Of a DNA stretch of 64,000 nucleotides, positions 36,601 to 48,888 are shown one piece after another. The position numbers were made by a program, and so were the translations under genes. The notes under the pieces are model-generated. The model had not been told where the DNA came from and made no database searches. It saw only the letters and a program-made list of their open reading frames with translations. Within the stretch, counting starts at the first letter, position 1. Every line of letters starts with the position of its first letter. The DNA is taken from positions 1-64,000 of the forward strand of contig QEYB01000179.1 in NCBI GenBank assembly GCA_017562135.1, in the 5' to 3' direction. The DNA comes from Dipylidium caninum (lineage: Eukaryota; Platyhelminthes; Cestoda; Cyclophyllidea; Dipylidiidae).

Positions 36601-37905
36601 AACTTGGTAGCCTTATTATCTGCCTATTTCACCTGCCTCTCCTACTAGAAGCAAAAAAACTCGTGATTCTTCTCTTCCACAGCAAAATAGGAAAAGTTAT
36701 GGCGCTTCAATGCCCAAGAATTTGACACCAACTTTCACCAATGCTTCAAAAAATGCATATCAATGGCTTACGGATGGGCCTGTGGATGGTTTCTCTGGCG
36801 CGTTGGGCTGGCGTCTATACAGAGGAGACATTTTCAGTCAATGATCACCAGTAATCCATTGCACCACACTACTGGGGAGGATTGCGATGACCTGAAGATG
36901 AAGTGACCGCTCACAAATTTGCTCGAGTGCTTCTTCTACGAACTCAGAGTCCTTTTCCTCAGAATCCTTTTCCCATGGCAATGCCTCCAATTGTAATTCG
37001 TCCTCTTCTTCTGCTTCTATTTCTCTTGATTTCGTGGATTCAGTTTCAATACCACATTCTATCTCTAATAATGATTCTTTCCCACTTTGTCCTCCTTCCG
37101 TCTCTTCCTCCTTTTTCTCCGTCCCCTTCCGTCTCCGCCTAAGCCCTCCTCCACTCGGTCTCGATCCTTGCCAAAGCCATTGACTGACTCGGTCTCACTT
37201 CTCATCCCAATCTCTTCTCAGCCATTTCGCTCTCATTTTCCACTTGTGCTGACACTTTCACTTCCAACCTCAATTCGACATCTTTCTTCACTACTTCGTC
37301 TCCTCATTTACTTCACCCACAGTAGTAAGGCGGCGTAGTGTATATCGGACGGCGCCTTAGGTGGCTCATATTGCTAACATTAGCTGTAGCAAGACTTTCA
37401 ACCCTGTCTTTGTTCAAAAGAGGGCCTCTCTCTTTCTCCCTCGGCCGCTTCCAAGAAGCACTGTTGACTTCTACCACTTCCGGCAGTGGCGAATAAGCAC
37501 TCTTGCGAGTGGGCGGATGCTGCACTGACTGAGATTGCCTCGACCAGAAGGCAACTTGGCTGGTCTCACAGTCCGTGCAATCGCCTTCACTCGTAAGGAG
37601 GTAAGTATCTGAGTCTGCACACAGATAAAAAAGAGGCAAATTAAATGGCCCAGAGGAATGGAGGAGGATGGCGAGCTTAACGCCTGTTAGCATACTGCTT
37701 ATAAAAGTTAGCAAACATAAAGACTAACCACAGTTCTCCTCGTCACGAGAACATAGTTTACACTTCATGATTGTAGCCATGGGGCTCAATGGCACGGATA
37801 TTGTGCTTCTGCCAAGCCTCTCAAGCCACATTCAACGGATGCTGAACCCGGCGCTGAAGACAAGCCCGTCGGCCTGGATAGATGACTCTTCACTGCAATA
37901 GCCAT
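36600..37905 (-). repeat. Inverted copy of the 11.7-12.95 kb repeat
   Basis: From 37,905 down to 36,600 this follows 11,735-12,950 in order and is the counterpart of 1,535-2,720 in the left copy. At its low-coordinate end a piece of about 300 bases (36,560-36,870) is also an inverted match to 38,930-39,250. So the right block contains an inverted pair about 2 kb apart. Confidence 0.75.
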
Positions 37906-38930
37906 GAAAAAAGAGAATGAGACAAGGCCGAACAAAAGACCAGTAATAGAGGCCACTTACCGAGAGGAGTCCTATCGTTCACTTACACCATTTTTCCGAC
38001 GTCTTTGAAAATAGCGTCACATTCTATCGACGACGAATGCGATGAGGCGGTTCTTACCGCTCTTCCTTCTGTTCGCAAACAATCAGAGGAAAGCAAACGT
38101 CAAATTAGTAAAGTGGCTCCTGTACGCCGAAATAGGCGGAAGCAACATCTGATCGAGCTACGTAGTAAAAGTATAAGCGGAGTCGCATTGTCGAATTCGG
38201 ACTCGAGTTGGAGAAAACGAGACATAGGAGGATAAACGTGGGTTAATTGGTTTGATTTCGGGTCAAATGCTCGAAAGTGCGCAGTGGCGAGTCCCAAAAT
38301 GTATGTAAAGGCGAAAGTGAGGTAAATCGAGCTACGTAATGGTTGTTTAGACGAGATCGCAATGGCGGGTTTGTAATCGGATAGTAGAAACTAGAATTGT
38401 GAATGAGAGGGGCTTTCTAACTCAAGGCAATTTGACTCGGTTTCAAATGCAGAGTGAGGCGACTTTCTTCTTACTTAGCCAATTGGTATATGCTTTGAAT
38501 GACCTTGTCTTTGGCCTATGATGGTCTCCCTGCTTGGCTTAAAATGCGACCGCTATGAGGTGGTACTTCAACGTTCCCGGTCACCTGTCTCCACCTTGCC
38601 GCCTTCCTTGTTTTCATTTGACGTCTTAAGCCCTCTATCTTATTCTCTTATATCCGGTCGGTTGGACTGCCTCATGCTCACAACGTATCGTAAAAAATTC
38701 AGTTTTCCAAAAACTTCTCCCTCAATTCACTGCGTGAGATATCCTAGGCGACGAGAACTTCCGCTTTACTCTACACACCGCACCATTTGCAAACAGCATT
38801 TCGTCACAGAATAAGCACTTCAGTTGGAGAAGTTGCCTATCAGTAAAAATGCTAACATCTGCTTTGTGATGACGATTTGCCGAGACGGCAAAAGCATCTA
38901 CAGGCCCACCTATAAGTCGTTGACACATAT
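37905..38930. other. Segment found only in the A blocks, no gene recognised
   Basis: This lies between the two oppositely oriented repeat pieces and is matched only by about 560-1,535 in the left copy. The plus-strand ORF 38,005-38,235 is basic and short. I see no conserved frame. Confidence 0.4.
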
Positions 38931-39151
38931 TCTTTTGAAGCATTGGTGGAAATTGGTGTCAAATTCTTGGGCATTGAACCGATTTGACTTTTCCTATTTC
39001 GCAGCGGAAGAGAAGACCAACGAGGGTACTTTGTTGCTTCCGGAGGAAGAGGCAGGTATAATAGGTGTCCATCGTCCTCCAATAGAACAACCCCTTTATT
39101 CACGCTAATGGAAATAATAGGGCTACCAAGTAAATAACGGTTCATGTTCAT
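38852..39151 (-). other. 99-codon ORF within a repeat, coding status uncertain
   Basis: The minus-strand frame reads a stretch with ISVNKGVVLLEDDGHLLYL and PPEATKYPRWSSLPL, which looks like ordinary protein. The matching pieces at 300-560, 12,950-13,130 and 36,600-36,870 do not keep this frame open. It may be the remnant of one exon. No family is recognised. Confidence 0.2.
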
Positions 39152-41290
39152 AGATCAGGTTGTTGATATGTTAACAAAAAAACTCTTCCACTTCTTCCGG
39201 TTGCTCTTCCTCTTCTGGCGTGTACCTGTGGCTTTAGTAGTAGTATCACCAATTCTATGATTCGTCTGAGACGCACTTTTAGCGGGCTTCAGTGCGTTCT
39301 GTCAATTTCAATCTGGTAATCCTCTAACAGGGGGCTTTCTTTACTTCCCTGTGCCACTTTTTGACTGCTCTCCTCCTGTTGGCGGTCCCTTATCGGTCTC
39401 CCTGTTGCCATCTAGAGATAACTTTGTCATCAGTACTTCCACACTGCCTCCGCGTTGATCAATTAGTGTTACATGCATCAACGGTATCTTCTTCTTTTCA
39501 AGAACTACAACGGTAAACAAAAACAACAATAACATCAACGTTTTAGTAGCCTTCTATTTTATGACAGCGGGAAACTATTTGCATCAGAGCCACGCCGTCA
39601 GGCAAGAAATGTCGGTGGCACACATCATGATATTCATCATGTGAACATTTTTCCTGAGACAATTAACACTTCAACGGTGACCGTGTACACATACCACATA
39701 TTTACGGCGGTCCAAGTTAGCATTAAACGAATTAAATTGTAAACGACAGAACACTCTACCTCCTGACCCATCTCTTTGGCCGATTCGTACGTCAGCTGAA
39801 AGACAACGTTTATGCAACAATGCAACTACTACGAAGCCATTTCAGAGTCGCCTACACTCCATCGCAAGGTGCGCTCTGCGCTCTTCCGAGATTGTCCAAG
39901 CTGTACAATGACTTACTCTTAAAAATGGAAATATTCTGATCTTAAGTCTCCCCATTACTGACACAATACTTTTGCAATTCGTCACCCGAGTCCTAGCTGC
40001 CCAAAAGAACGTCATATGAGAATCAATAAACAATTCCGCCTCCTTTTCCGTGGTGCAAAAAAATCTAACGAATGAATTGGCATATAGGATTGGAGGAGTT
40101 CTTTACCAGGATGAACAGGCTTGATTGGTCATTGTTTGCCTGCAATGAAAGTGACAAATGTCTGACTAATGAGCTTAGGCGACAAGAAGTACAAGTTCAC
40201 TCACTAAACAACCTTTTCTTACCCTCAAACCAACTTAACACCACAGCCACTGGCATCATTACATTCCACCGACAGAGTTTGCGTGGACTTGTCACCATAA
40301 AGCACTTATGATTAAGACTGGGTAACCATCATAAACAACCAAACAATTGTAAACTAACCCGCTCACTCCGGAGACCGTAAATGCAATCACGGCAACAACG
40401 ATACACAAATATATCCCACTACACAATCCGCATCAACCTCCAATCGACTAAAACAATTGTCAAACATTTTCTTCTTTCCCTAATACCTTCCTTTCTTCTT
40501 CTGAGAAATAAGCACCAAATTGCCCTTCTCTATTGTCAAATGATTATTTTTCACCCTTACTGAGCCTAATATTGACGTTGTTATTTATTGCATTTATGCC
40601 AATCCCACCTTGCTCAATATGTATGAGGTATAGTTCATGGTTCTGAAGACCGTTTCACTACGTGAAAGCCATGTTTCCACCTCTCCTCAAATCTGTTCAA
40701 TGTAGCTCACAAACACTTAACCTGCCCATTGTTCATCGTGGGTCACAATTTACACGACACCTCACTTTAGTCTTTCCTTTATGAAAGCATGACACCGTTC
40801 CCCTTCTCAGGTGACCATTCGTCAGGCTACATTGCTGAAGGTATTGCTTTAAATACGATCAGCCTTCTCTCCCGCCTCCCTTATCAAGGTTTCTCACACT
40901 TCTGTCCTCCCTCTCCTCTCTCTCTCGTGGAAAAAGTGTCTTTCAAAGCCAATTTCGTACACCCTCTTCGTTTTTGCTCTTTCACATTCTCACATTCGCC
41001 TTCCTGCATTTTACTCATTGCCTCAATTTTGCGCCTGTGTGTACATTCACTATTGTGCCTTCATGTGCAACACACAACATAACATATTCAAATACGCAAT
41101 CGAGTTTAAAAGTCTGGGGAAATAAAATTAAGCACGTTACGATGAGTAAAACAAACAATAAGTAATTCGAAGTTTACCCGGTTATTAGACTTATTGTCGG
41201 CATTAAATCTTGCACTTAACGTAAACTTATTTTTTAAAAATTACAAAGAGCCAGTTTTAGATCTGGATGCGTAAGAGGGCATTGATGTGA
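38930..41290 (+). repeat. Forward copy of the 12.95-15.47 kb repeat
   Basis: It aligns with 12,950-15,470 throughout, with many small indels. The ORF at 40,072-40,311 contains CLTNELRRQEVQVHSLN and NLFLPS. The palindrome arm has the same reading (18,004-18,255, minus) as CLTNELRRQGVQVRSLN, so this piece of about 80 bases recurs in at least four places in the window (14,280; 18,080; 24,830; 40,170). Confidence 0.75.
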
Positions 41291-43240
41291 TTATAAACAT
41301 CACTATTTTTTTGTTTTAGTGCGGCGCCTTGGCATTGTTTTGCGCCGGTGCGCATTTCAATGAGCGGTCGAAGATGCTTTTGTAGTTCCTGTTGTCGGAG
41401 TTAGTCTTTTATTTTGTAAGTTTTTGATTGCCAATCATTGCTGCCCAATATTTGTGAAGGATGCTTTTTTGGTGATTATCTCTCACTGTTTCTGCAGGCG
41501 ATTCGTTGATTTTGTAGGCGGGAAGAGCATGTATTTATACGAGTGGACATTTGCCTCTCGCCTGTAAACTCGTCTCAGATTAAACCTAGTTGGCCTTAGT
41601 TAGTGTTAACTTAGTTGGTTAACACAGATATCGCAGAGGGCATTGAATTATTAAAAAATGCCAATGTGTCAGATAGTGAGCACACGGACTTCAGCTCAGT
41701 TACATAAGTTAACTCTGAGATGCAGATGCGTTTCTTGCAGTCTGAAATGGTAGTAATTAACTTTTGCCCGTTCACATGAACTCTGGTTCTTCTTTTGAGT
41801 GTCTGTATTAAATCAGGAAGAATGATATACGCATACAATGTAGTGCATTGGACGTTGATCATACTGATGGGAAAGTAGTCAATTACTTAATTGTTCAACT
41901 GTGAACCAACGGTTACTTTTCTTGTTCTTTTTTCGCCTTTCGACTAGAGAAGGGAGAATTTTATCAAGTTATTTGTCTTCCTCTTCAGGTGTCAACCTTT
42001 TTATCATGGGCGACTCCTCTCACCCATTCCAACAAATCTTATTTCTCTTCCTCTTCTGATGACTTTAATGTCGGACTTTCATGTGGGTACGAGTAGTGGT
42101 CCTTGCATTGAACATGTTGGTTTTGGCCAATAACAAGTTATTCATTCCAAGCTGTATTACCTCGCCCTGTTGCTTTGCTGTTTCCTGCAACCTTTCTTCA
42201 ATGAAGGTATATTCCTCTTGTCGAACTGGCCTAACACGTGTTTCCATGCGTCTACGCTTGGGTGGACTGCATCCCCAGTAGTGATGGGCCTTTCTTAATG
42301 ACGTGATCCGGTCAGGTTCTTTTCGTAAAGCAACTGGCCACGGCGCAAATCCCCTACCTTGACACTTTCCCCACACTTTCCTGGCTGCCATTGTCGTTGG
42401 CGCACTGGCTTTGCAAGTTATTGCGTGTTCTTCTTTTGCAACACCAGTTTATATCTTCGTGATGTTATTTCCTTCCTTCTTGAGGCATGCTGACTCGTGT
42501 CATATTCTGCTATTTTATGATTCTTTTCATATTCTGCTACCTCAATAACTCTTCACTTCCAGGATGTGAGTTGCTTTACACTCAGTCCTTTCGCCCGCCT
42601 GAACAGACCCTTCGGACGTGAAATTAGTACGTGGCCAGATGGTCACGCTGCGTAGCTGGAATATGCTCAAGGAGGCCTTTGTTAGGATATATGAGCCATC
42701 CGTTATTCGACAGTCTTATCCCGCTTGTACAGTAGATTCCTGGGTGGTGACAACGTCGGGTGAAACCTCTGTGATTTTCACATCTGGTGTCAAACATTTT
42801 GCTTCTTCATTTGGTTGGGAATAATAACCAGGTTATCAAAATCGCCGGTAGGAACCCTCCTTTGAAAGTACCAATCAATAATTCCTAGGTCAAACGGTTC
42901 AATTCTTTACGAGTGTTGATTTCAACTTGTCACTTCTTCGTTAGCTGTGTGCAGCAGAGGATGCGCTTGAGGCGGATTCGGGGCTCAGTCAACGACACCG
43001 CCGTCTGTGCGAGGGGAGCGCCGATGCCGTCCGTGTTAAAGTATTCCAGTGCAGACTGCACAAACAGCTTCCTGCCCCCTCTCCCCTCCTTCTCCCTCTT
43101 TTTATCATCTCTTCTGCCCTTTTTGATCTCTGCCTATTTTAATCACTTTAAACACTGCACAAATAAGTTGACGAGGTGTAAAGTCATTTCATGTGTTAGG
43201 GTTAGCGTCAAGAGAGCTTTTCTGAAGGGTATGTACAGTC
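41290..43240 (+). repeat. Forward copy of the 15.47-17.5 kb repeat
   Basis: This copy ends near 43,240, just after the GCGTCAAGAGAGCTTTT piece shared with 17,505 and 62,862. The downstream palindrome-arm sequence present in the other two copies is absent here. The join at 43,240 leads directly into apparently single-copy DNA. Confidence 0.8.
42065..42391 (-). pseudogene. Copy of the basic ORF family, C-terminal part open
   Basis: A 108-codon open frame keeps the C-terminal half of the family that is split elsewhere. It has an ALRKEPDRITSLRK piece, PPKRRRMETR and a glutamine/glutamate-rich helix (FIEERLQETAKQQGEVIQL). The N-terminal half, around 42,700-42,850, is broken by indels and stops. 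The product is not recognised. Confidence 0.4.
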
Positions 43241-44340
43241 AGTTACCAAGTGAAATGATGGAGTAGTGAGACAGAGGATTGATTGTGGTATGGAGACTTT
43301 TAGGAGAATGGTCGGCTGTAGGTGTGTTAGGGAGGTGCGGGGAAATGGGAGGAATGGTGAGACTGCGAGAAAGGAGCAAATGTCACTTCCGTAGAAGGAT
43401 CAGTCGAGCTGTGTGCAGGGTTTTCGGAGGGCGTGGAGGAGTTGCTACTACGCCCCTTCATCCTCTTCATGTGTGACTGCGGCGTCGCAGTCCATAAAGT
43501 GATTCCGTTGTTGCGTCAGAGATGCATTATGGCTGGTTTCCTCTAGCCACTTCTTTTTTCTCCTGCTGCTTCACTCCAGCAGCGCGCGCTCGAGGGTGAA
43601 AGACAAGAAATCAAGAAAACAACATTGTCGACGCTTGTCTGCACTCTTCCAATTTTTCACCGCATTTCATCTCAACGAGGTTTAATTGTTCCTGTTGACT
43701 AGGGGACAGAAACGTTCAGGTGCAATAGACTGGCGGAAGAGTGGTCTGACAGAGACTGGTGGGGGACGAAAAGTGACGTGTGGGAAATGTGTGGGCTATT
43801 AAGACGAATTGGAGAAAGGAGATGAGAAAGAGGAGGAAGGCGGTCAGGTGAGAAAGCCACATTCTGCATTGGAGTCGCGGCGAAAGAGGTCAGATCTACG
43901 GGTCTCCGTTGCTTGAGGGATGCGCACAGACATCAGGTGAATATAGAGGAGTGATGAGTGACGCAAATAGTCATTGACTAGTAGAAGAGGTAAAAGTTAG
44001 TGGATACTTTGGAGTTATTGTAATTGTAACGCTGCTTTACATCTTCAGACTGTAACCGTGGAGTCTGTTCCCAGAGTAGTAAACTTCGGCACTTTACTAG
44101 GTACTTTGTAGGTTAGAAGAAGTCGGACGAAGAAGAAGACAGGAAAGGACATGAAGGGAAGTGGAGAAGTGAGCAACAATGAGGAAGATCGAACATCGAC
44201 AGGAGAGCTGGAGAGTGATGAAGAAGAAAGAGAGGGTAAGAGGAGCAATCGGAAGAAGTCGATGTGAACTCCGTGAGGGAATGGCGTGATTCTTTAACCT
44301 CGGGAAGTAGTGAAGCAAATAGTGTGTGCGTTAGTCTGAC
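43240..44340. other. Single-copy flank with a possible acidic exon
   Basis: The DNA leaves the repeat at about 43,240. On the plus strand a reading with SGEVSNNEEDRTSTGELESDEEE ends at a consensus donor (G then GTAAGA) at 44,235-44,241, suggesting an exon of an acidic protein. Its phase does not fit the next ORF through the obvious acceptor, so the link is unproven. The rest shows nothing I recognise. Confidence 0.3.
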
Positions 44341-44343
44341 AAA

Positions 44344-44760
44344 GTGGGGGGAAACGGTCAAACGACTTTAGAAATTAGTCACCATAAAAAGGCAAATATT
44401 CTAAAGAGAATGAAGCAAGTGAGAAGGCAATCTGAAGTGGTCGAATGTCAAAATGGTGACTTGCCTTGCAAGAACTGGGATGGTGGTGGGGCTGAAGCGG
44501 AAGGAGTTTTGCTTCCCGAAGCCGTTGAATCGAGGACAAAGCGGGAGGAGCCGAACTCTACGAAAACCGAATGTGAATCTGTACGCGCCTCTGGAAGAAG
44601 AGAGGAAAAAGAGAAAGAGAGGAGGAAGGTATTAACTGTGTGCACACCGCTGGTTAAGATAAAGAATGAGGATGAAGGCGTACGACGTGCAAGTTCGGAT
44701 GAGACGGATGAAAATAATTTTGAAGAGGAAAGGAGCAGCAGCGAGGAGAAATCAGATTAG
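44344..44760 (+). CDS. Acidic, low-complexity ORF of unknown function
   Basis: The open frame runs for 138 codons from 44,344 (the frame is open further upstream) to TAG. It is rich in glutamate, lysine, arginine and serine and ends in a strongly acidic serine tail (EEERSSSEEKSD). No domain is recognised. The composition resembles the disordered tails of chromatin or RNA-processing proteins, but that is only a compositional likeness. The minus-strand ORFs here are shadows. A splice-donor-like AAG then GTATTA occurs at about 44,628, so the ORF may be only part of an exon. Confidence 0.3.
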   Translation: MGGNGQTTLEISHHKKANILKRMKQVRRQSEVVECQNGDLPCKNWDGGGAEAEGVLLPEAVESRTKREEPNSTKTECESVRASGRREEKEKERRKVLTVCTPLVKIKNEDEGVRRASSDETDENNFEEERSSSEEKSD

Positions 44761-47700
44761 CATTTATAGTAAGTTCTTCCAGTTGCCAATGTTGTCTTCC
44801 GGTCTCCTTATTTCTTGTCGATTGCAGTTGTGAGCCAGACATCTGAATAATATTTGAATGCTCACTTCAGGTAGAGTTGTTGCCTTGTTTTAACTTGGCT
44901 AGTGGTTATTCGTATCGCCGATGAATGCGGCTCGAGCTTGTGATCCTAGACAAGCTCGGCTGTCTACGCATCCACGCATCGCTTGGGTGGTTCCTGTAAT
45001 AGATTTCTCGCTATTCGGCGTGAGATGTAAGTGCAAGAGTCTCAGTGTCTCCACTGTGAGTTCTTAGAATGGGGGCGTGTGTGCGTTCCCTTTGTCGAGT
45101 TGTGGAGGGGTGGGGTCGCCGCATGACAGTGTAGGGCTACTTGTTTGTGCTTTCTTGTCACATTTGTCCTTTTGCGCCAGCACTTGGATGAAAGGGGAGT
45201 ATTCAGTTTAACCGGAATCTTTCGTACATGTGTTCCACCTTGAACAAAATGCTGCGAAATATACCGTTGCATTAATGTAAGAGAACTTCAATCGTCTCCT
45301 GCCACTGCTACTAAGTAATATCCAGTAGGCTTGTGTTCCGCCACCCAACTGCCTGCGAGTTTGCAAGAGCATTCTTTCTCTTTCTACGCCCACTTGGGTA
45401 GCTACAGTCACTCCTATCCCCTACATTTTTACTCAGGATTGCGGTAGATGCAAAGGGGATTGCATCCATTCAGTTTGCCCCCGAGCTGATCTGCTCGCTT
45501 AGGTCTCCCTTCCCACTTCTTATTTCCTACGGAGTATCGAGATGCATAGAGTACAGTTGAGTGAGATACCCCGTCATTTGCCTGTTCCTGTCTCGTGTTG
45601 CCTTTGGGTTGTTTGTCTGTTCTTTAATTAACGCCTTTCCTACTAAATTCGGCAAATATGTGACCCAACTCCTTCAATCGCCGCGTCCAATTTTCGATTG
45701 TAGTCTAATCCAAATGTCATGGTAAAATTGCAGTTCCTTCCTTTCCTCCTCCTTGCGATGTATTTCACAGGGCCTAACATGTACCATTGGGGCCTCGATA
45801 ACAGTACTGCGATTTACGTCAATTAGCACTGTTAAAACCAGACCTCTTGCTGGCCGCATATATCACCGTTAATTAGCCTACCTACCCAATTTAGACACTT
45901 ATTCTCGGTCCATCCACAGTGGATTTCTCTAAAGTGAAATAGCACACATGTTCTCATCCACAGAGGTCCCCTCCTTGTGAAAAAGAATCATATTAACTGG
46001 CGACTATTGAACAAGCGCAAAAGCTGTTTCCGAAAATGTGTAACTCCGCGGAAAATAAGTGGGTATGAATGAGAGTGCACCAGAAAAGGAAACTCGGGGG
46101 AACACAGAGGCACACATTTCCTGTATGTCTCCGTTAAGTGCTTTTTGATCCCAGAAAGAACTGTGAACCCTAGTATAATTCCCTCATGATAGAAGCCACA
46201 GACTAAAGTGTACTTGCTCTCTCATATTTTAAGAAGAAGAAGAAAGCCAATTAACCAGATTGCAAAGCGTATGGTAGCCAGAATGGGAATGCCGTTGGGA
46301 TTCAAAAGGCGCTGCATAAAGCGCCCTTTTAGAAGTTGCACTAAGCCACTTCGTGCGCTGAGAATAGGTGTGAAGGGAGCCCACCTGGAGCGATTGTTTG
46401 TTAGCTAGTGTGTTTTGAATAAAATCGGCCTGACGACTTGGGGCAGTAAATACACTGGACGTTAAGGCATTTTAGGTGAAATTACAATAAATTACTTAAT
46501 TTCCGCAGGCTGTTTGATTTAAAGCAAAAAAAGGGTGAATGTGCTCGAAGTTGAAATCATTCGACGCGCTTGTTGCTCAGGAATTTCACCTTTGGATGGT
46601 TGTTTATATGGGAAGTGGTGTTTTCTCCAATACCTGTCAGTTGCGTCATTTTAGCATGAGTTACGTGTTTCGTGTTACTGAGAAGTAGTGGGAAGTTTTG
46701 TTGTTTCGTTAATTTCAACCTTGTTATTCGGATTGGCATGGTCGTGGTGTATTTACTTGTACTTTAGATTCAAAGCTGTTGTCAACGCCATCTAATTCGT
46801 AGGCCTAACAAAAAATAACATAAGGTAACGATGCCTTCTTTCCCCCGAGCCGAATAATTGGGGGAGAAAAGAGCCCTGAAATGGGAAGAATGTGTTAAGC
46901 TTTGTGCCACTCCTTATGTGCTTCATGAGATATTCTAAAAAGTGACATATCTACATTTGAAATCATTACTTTCTGGCTTACAGCTTCCATCAAGACTCTA
47001 ATGTTTTTTCACCGGGGTGTCCTTGTGCCAGGGAGGCTCTCAATTTTCTAGCACGATTTGCTCCCTAATTTACACGAAGGAAGAGCATGAAACTTAACTC
47101 TTCAAATATAAGGTTTGCATCACTAGCGGATGACAGGTGCGAGCTATCTTTCCACAGAGATATTTCGTAGAAAGAGAATAAATGCTCGAGGCAGATCGGA
47201 GATGTGAAAGCTGTCACAGCCACCTGGTTGAGCCATCATTTTGCAAGGCACGAAAAGCACCACAGGTATGCATACTATCGGCTGTTAGACCAATTTCGAC
47301 TCAATGTCCATCCTCGATGACTTCAAAATTCTTAACGGTGTAGAGAATTAACGGGCCACCGGCGGCGCCTTTCTTAACACTTTTTTCGTAATTTCTTTAA
47401 GTGGACAGTAATAAATAGATGAGGACAGGCGTGCAGGTCCATGTGCATGACACACAGGTGAAACCTCCTAACCTGACTGTCGACTGTAGGGAATTTAGTG
47501 ATAATGGACGTGGTCTTCCTCATTTGCTACCGTCAGGTAATACAATCTACGGGGAGAAATAGGGTGACTGAGTGCAATCGTCACCGAAAAATAATGTCGG
47601 CGGATACTGAGGGCTAAAAGGGGTGGATTTCGTCTGGTTTGCAGACGAGTATTCGGTACTTCGCGTCGTCCTTGCTTGCATGACGACATGCTGGAGATAA

Positions 47701-48888
47701 TTATGAGGTTGCAAAACCGAAAGCCTGTGAAAGAACATATAAATATTTGCAAATGTTGGATGTAATGTTATGGAATTGTGCCCGTCACATGTGAGCTGGA
47801 TCTTAAGCACACAACAGCTTTTACTAGCGATGCGTGCAAGTCACTGGGCCCTCCCTTCTTCCTAGTATTACTGGATCCGCTGCTTGCGGAATTATGAGAG
47901 AGAGGATGATGGTCTGCGTTTTGGAGGAATTATTATCCTCCGTGAATGGGCGACAACGGCGACCTGGTTGTGGAAGCAGACTGATATGTGCGAGAGTAGT
48001 CCTATGCAGGACAGCATTCACATGGTGCGGTGCATCACCGATGTGCAAGTGACAAATGACGGAGTTTTGCAAGATTACAAATAATTTTGGATTACATCTC
48101 GTCTAATGACAGTCGCCACACCTAATGTCGCCTTAGAGAAGTACTGTTAAACTCTCGTACAACGCTTATTTCGTTAAATGTACATTTAAACACGTGCAAC
48201 AACCCATTGCGATTGCAGTTCAATGTAACATGCTTTAATTTTGGAAGAAGAGTAAGTTACGTCAAGCTAGTACAAGCACTAAGGCTCGACTACACGGAAT
48301 GAAATGAAGTAACGAAATAGCTAATTGCATTTACATGATTTCTCAACTTTATGCAACATTTTCAATGTGATGGCACAGGGGATGAGTTGAATGTCAGGGG
48401 GTTAAGTAAACAGAAACGTGGTTGTACCCAGTCACGCTCTGGTGCTAGTTAGAGCTTAACTCAGTAAGGCATTATTGTCACTCCTTCGTGTATTCATTAA
48501 GGGGAGAGGCAGGTGAGGGACACGAATTTCTCCTAAATATTTCGAAGTTTGCAATGGTTTTTAGTAAAGGCAAGCATTGTCGTTTACGAACTCACTTCTT
48601 CATGACATTGATGGCCAGCAGGTGCCCTACCGGGCTTAACTACCACATCAAAGCTTGGTGTAGAAGAGAAAGGACATCTGCGCGATCATCGTTACTCGCC
48701 ACCTAAAGACCTTGTTGTTCACTTATTGGAATGGCACCATTTAGCGTAGATGAGGTCTAATGAACAGTCCAGAGTGAATTATAACACATCAGTGTAAGGT
48801 CTTGAAGTTAACGCAAACGTGGCTGAATGCTCTCACCCTCCGAAGCAGAGGGGACAGACTGTTGCCATCAAGGTCACAAATATCAAAA
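44761..48888. other. Long stretch with no supported gene
   Basis: All ORFs are short (85 codons or fewer). I found no chain of phase-matched exons, RNA gene or match to other parts of the window. It lies downstream of the transporter gene on the minus strand and may hold its 3' untranslated region near 48.5-48.9 kb. Confidence 0.35.
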
